This document shows, piece by piece, positions 8,001 through 8,573 of a stretch of DNA of 8,573 nt. This DNA is from Micrococcaceae bacterium UBA3381 (GTDB lineage: Bacteria; Actinomycetota; Actinomycetes; Actinomycetales; Micrococcaceae). The number at the start of each line of letters is the position of its first letter. Position 1 is the first letter of the stretch. A program made the translations under genes and the position numbers. Where the stretch lies: the NCBI GenBank assembly GCA_002358975.1, contig DEPX01000119.1:9736-18308 (forward strand), read 5' to 3'. The notes under the pieces are model-generated. The model searched no databases. It was not told the DNA's origin and was given only the letters and a program-made list of their open reading frames with translations.

Positions 8001-8501
8001 CTACCCGAGGGACATCGGGTCCTGATCTTTTCCCAGTTCACCTCATTCCTTGGCCGGCTTGGTCAACAGCTGACTCAGCGTGGTATTGACTATGCTTATT
8101 TGGATGGGTCCACGCGTAACCGAGGTGAGGCGGTTGAACAGTTCCGCTCTGGTGATGCTCCGGTCTTCTTAATTTCGTTGCGCGCCGGTGGCTTTGGTCT
8201 GACATTAACCGAGGCCGACTACGTGTTCCTCTTGGACCCATGGTGGAACCCCGCGGTTGAATCTCAAGCTGTGGATCGGGCCCATCGAATTGGCCAGGAT
8301 AAGAACGTCATGGTTTACCGGATGGTTTCTAAAGGCTCTATTGAAGAAAAAGTTTTGGCCTTACAGCAACAAAAAACGGAGATGTTTGCGGCACTAACGG
8401 AGGACGACACTGCCTTCGCTTCGAATGTCACCGCCGACGATATTCGTGCGCTCTTTGATGACAGCTCGACCGACGTTGGTGAGCTGACGGGAGAATCGTA
8501 A
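5076..8501 (+). CDS. SWIM zinc-finger SNF2-family ATPase / helicase-like protein
   Basis: A 1141-residue cytosolic nucleic-acid-dependent ATPase of the SWI2/SNF2 family; its substrate is unknown. The N-terminus has a SWIM zinc finger, C82-x-C84-x5-C90-x-H92. Residues about 150-640 are a long region without a motif I can name; some bacterial SNF2 proteins have an SNF2-associated domain here. The catalytic core follows: Walker A DDMGLGKT at 672-679, Walker B DEAQ at 772-775, motif III TGTPMEN at 800-806, the linker signature LRRTKE at 880-885 with ELPDKQE after it, motif V LRAGGFGL at 1035-1042, and motif VI DRAHRIGQ at 1067-1074. All look intact, so it is probably active. Start: GTG overlapping the synthase stop, with weak GAGG four bases upstream; an ATG at 5130 would cut into the conserved FG-x-T-x-x-RG-x-x-Y start of the family. 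Codon choice changes markedly from about 6.8 kb on. It resembles HelZ-type stand-alone SNF2 proteins more than RapA. Confidence 0.93.
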   Translation: MTYPLVDIQAVVAAFGDTMTERGRSYANQDRVLTLKFNADSGRLVGRVRGAEDKIWRASVTLHKTDRSLGGITVWDVDWASCSCPVGVDCKHAAALIFESNERAVAESDVLSAADLQSTNQTEHTEQGIPGLSWRQVVQELLPTIDTEQEFIDVALGVEIHALHTEPAGYRSRFVWREATAADLEQHTELTVRLRPLRVGARGGWIKGNMNWTMFDLPFQQSALGDYQFLPEQHDALHELNRLYTSSVSSLGSNDVITLATINMPQLWDVLTKIDNAGIPLVPLQKIIHRVTITDAARIIFDATETADDDVALTIQAQLPSETLIPSGTLGAIGLYTIDYYPDSATADINIIPVAQPLTRTVMDLIESPEPMVIPADDTEDFFENIYPLLAGGIPLASQDQSVELPDIPPSTLELTLEYYQATHQGERQDHVRISAKWDYLGTEDQTEHRQQVLADISDDVELDVIPGKTILIGADAARFVAEALPTLQQHDYVRIVENEARPAYTRLTGDPHIVINATQSEKNDWFDLGFQVTIEERTIPFRQLFIALVRNQNSLLLADGTYFSLNHPAFEPLRKLLEEASTMEDFGVENTSISRFNAALLDEAEEAADTFQADPAIIQWQNALAVLRDATDIPKLEIPAALHAELRDYQHEGYEWLSYLYDLGLGGILADDMGLGKTVQALAMIARAKAKGQDKPFLVIAPSSVLSVWRAEVERFAPDLNVVIVDVSNLRRTETMASIRQRADIVVTSYAIARLDEAFIAEDPWAGLILDEAQFVKNHQTKAHRAIRNFRAGFKLAITGTPMENTLSDLWSIFRLVVPGMLPRFATFRELYLRPIEAAQRVARTEPGNTDDVETQAQQQMRSQQAMSTLRTKIRPFMLRRTKEAVAAELPDKQEMVLQVQMETEHQQLYEQILQRERKNVLNLVADMDSNRISIFRSLTLLRMLALDPAIVDEQYAHVPSSKLNDLMGRLTEILPEGHRVLIFSQFTSFLGRLGQQLTQRGIDYAYLDGSTRNRGEAVEQFRSGDAPVFLISLRAGGFGLTLTEADYVFLLDPWWNPAVESQAVDRAHRIGQDKNVMVYRMVSKGSIEEKVLALQQQKTEMFAALTEDDTAFASNVTADDIRALFDDSSTDVGELTGES
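5319..5351 (+). other. SWIM zinc-finger motif coding segment
   Basis: Encodes CSCPVGVDCKH (residues 82-92), the CxCx(n)CxH zinc-ligand pattern of SWIM domains, which bind DNA or protein partners and often head bacterial SNF2 ATPases. All four ligands are present. Confidence 0.88.
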
Positions 8502-8506
8502 CCGTT

Positions 8507-8573
8507 GTGTCAGACGATACGAATCTTACCGGTGACGACCAACAAAAGAGCTACATCAGAGTTGTCGTGGCTT
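8507..8573 (+). CDS. Possible start of another gene, cut by the window end
   Basis: A GTG at 8507 opens a frame that stays open for 22 codons to the window end, beginning MSDDTNLTGDDQQKSYIRVV. The polar, Asp-rich start looks like a natural protein N-terminus. The gap from the SNF2 stop is only 5 bases, in keeping with the tight packing to the left. The only Shine-Dalgarno-like sequence is GGGAGA at 8489-8494, about 12 bases upstream, which is further than usual. A second + frame (TTG at 8505) is also open through this stretch, so chance is not excluded. I do not recognise the protein. No hairpin followed by a T-run is visible after the SNF2 stop. Confidence 0.35.
   Translation, partial: MSDDTNLTGDDQQKSYIRVVVA

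Noticed and set aside
8502..8573. Terminator after the SNF2 gene
   Set aside because: I found no GC-rich inverted repeat followed by a T-run in these 72 bases.
1..8573. CRISPR arrays, insertion sequences, tRNA or rRNA genes
   Set aside because: No spaced direct repeats, terminal inverted repeats, transposase motifs or conserved RNA-gene sequences were seen; nearly every base is in a recognised coding region.

Overview
The window carries the 3' two-thirds of a mevalonate-pathway operon followed, with a 4-nt overlap, by a large SWIM-domain SNF2-family ATPase gene. All recognised genes lie on the + strand. Coding density is close to 100 percent, and start codons are a mix of ATG and GTG. The order mvaD - pmk - fni - hmgR (class I) - hmgS is that of the mevalonate clusters known from Streptomyces, and the proteins resemble those enzymes motif by motif. 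The host is therefore most likely an actinobacterium. The base composition (mid-50s percent GC by eye) is moderate for that phylum, so a Micrococcales-type host is a guess rather than a reading.

Layout: 2-619 is the C-terminal part of diphosphomevalonate decarboxylase, whose start lies before the window. 616-1704 is phosphomevalonate kinase (ATGA overlap). 1707-2795 is type II FMN-dependent IPP isomerase. 2823-3908 is class I HMG-CoA reductase (GTG start). 3931-5079 is HMG-CoA synthase (GTG start). 5076-8501 is the SNF2 ATPase (GTGA overlap). The last 72 bases may hold the start of another gene. The longest gap between genes is 27 nt, so no internal promoter or terminator is needed, and none was seen.

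How the genes work together: HMG-CoA synthase makes HMG-CoA and HMG-CoA reductase turns it into mevalonate. A mevalonate kinase, presumably encoded just upstream, makes phosphomevalonate. Phosphomevalonate kinase and the decarboxylase carry this to isopentenyl diphosphate, and the isomerase makes dimethylallyl diphosphate. Five of the six steps are encoded here.

Most worth a second look: (1) an SNF2 ATPase sits as a translationally coupled last cistron of an isoprenoid operon; (2) synonymous codon choice changes sharply inside that ATPase gene, from roughly 80-90 percent C-ending among C/T-ending codons in its 5' half to about 50 percent in the catalytic 3' third, with G overtaking C on the + strand at about the same place. 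This suggests a mosaic gene or a recombination boundary near 6.8-7.1 kb. I see no clear new biological system. The pathway genes look ordinary and intact.
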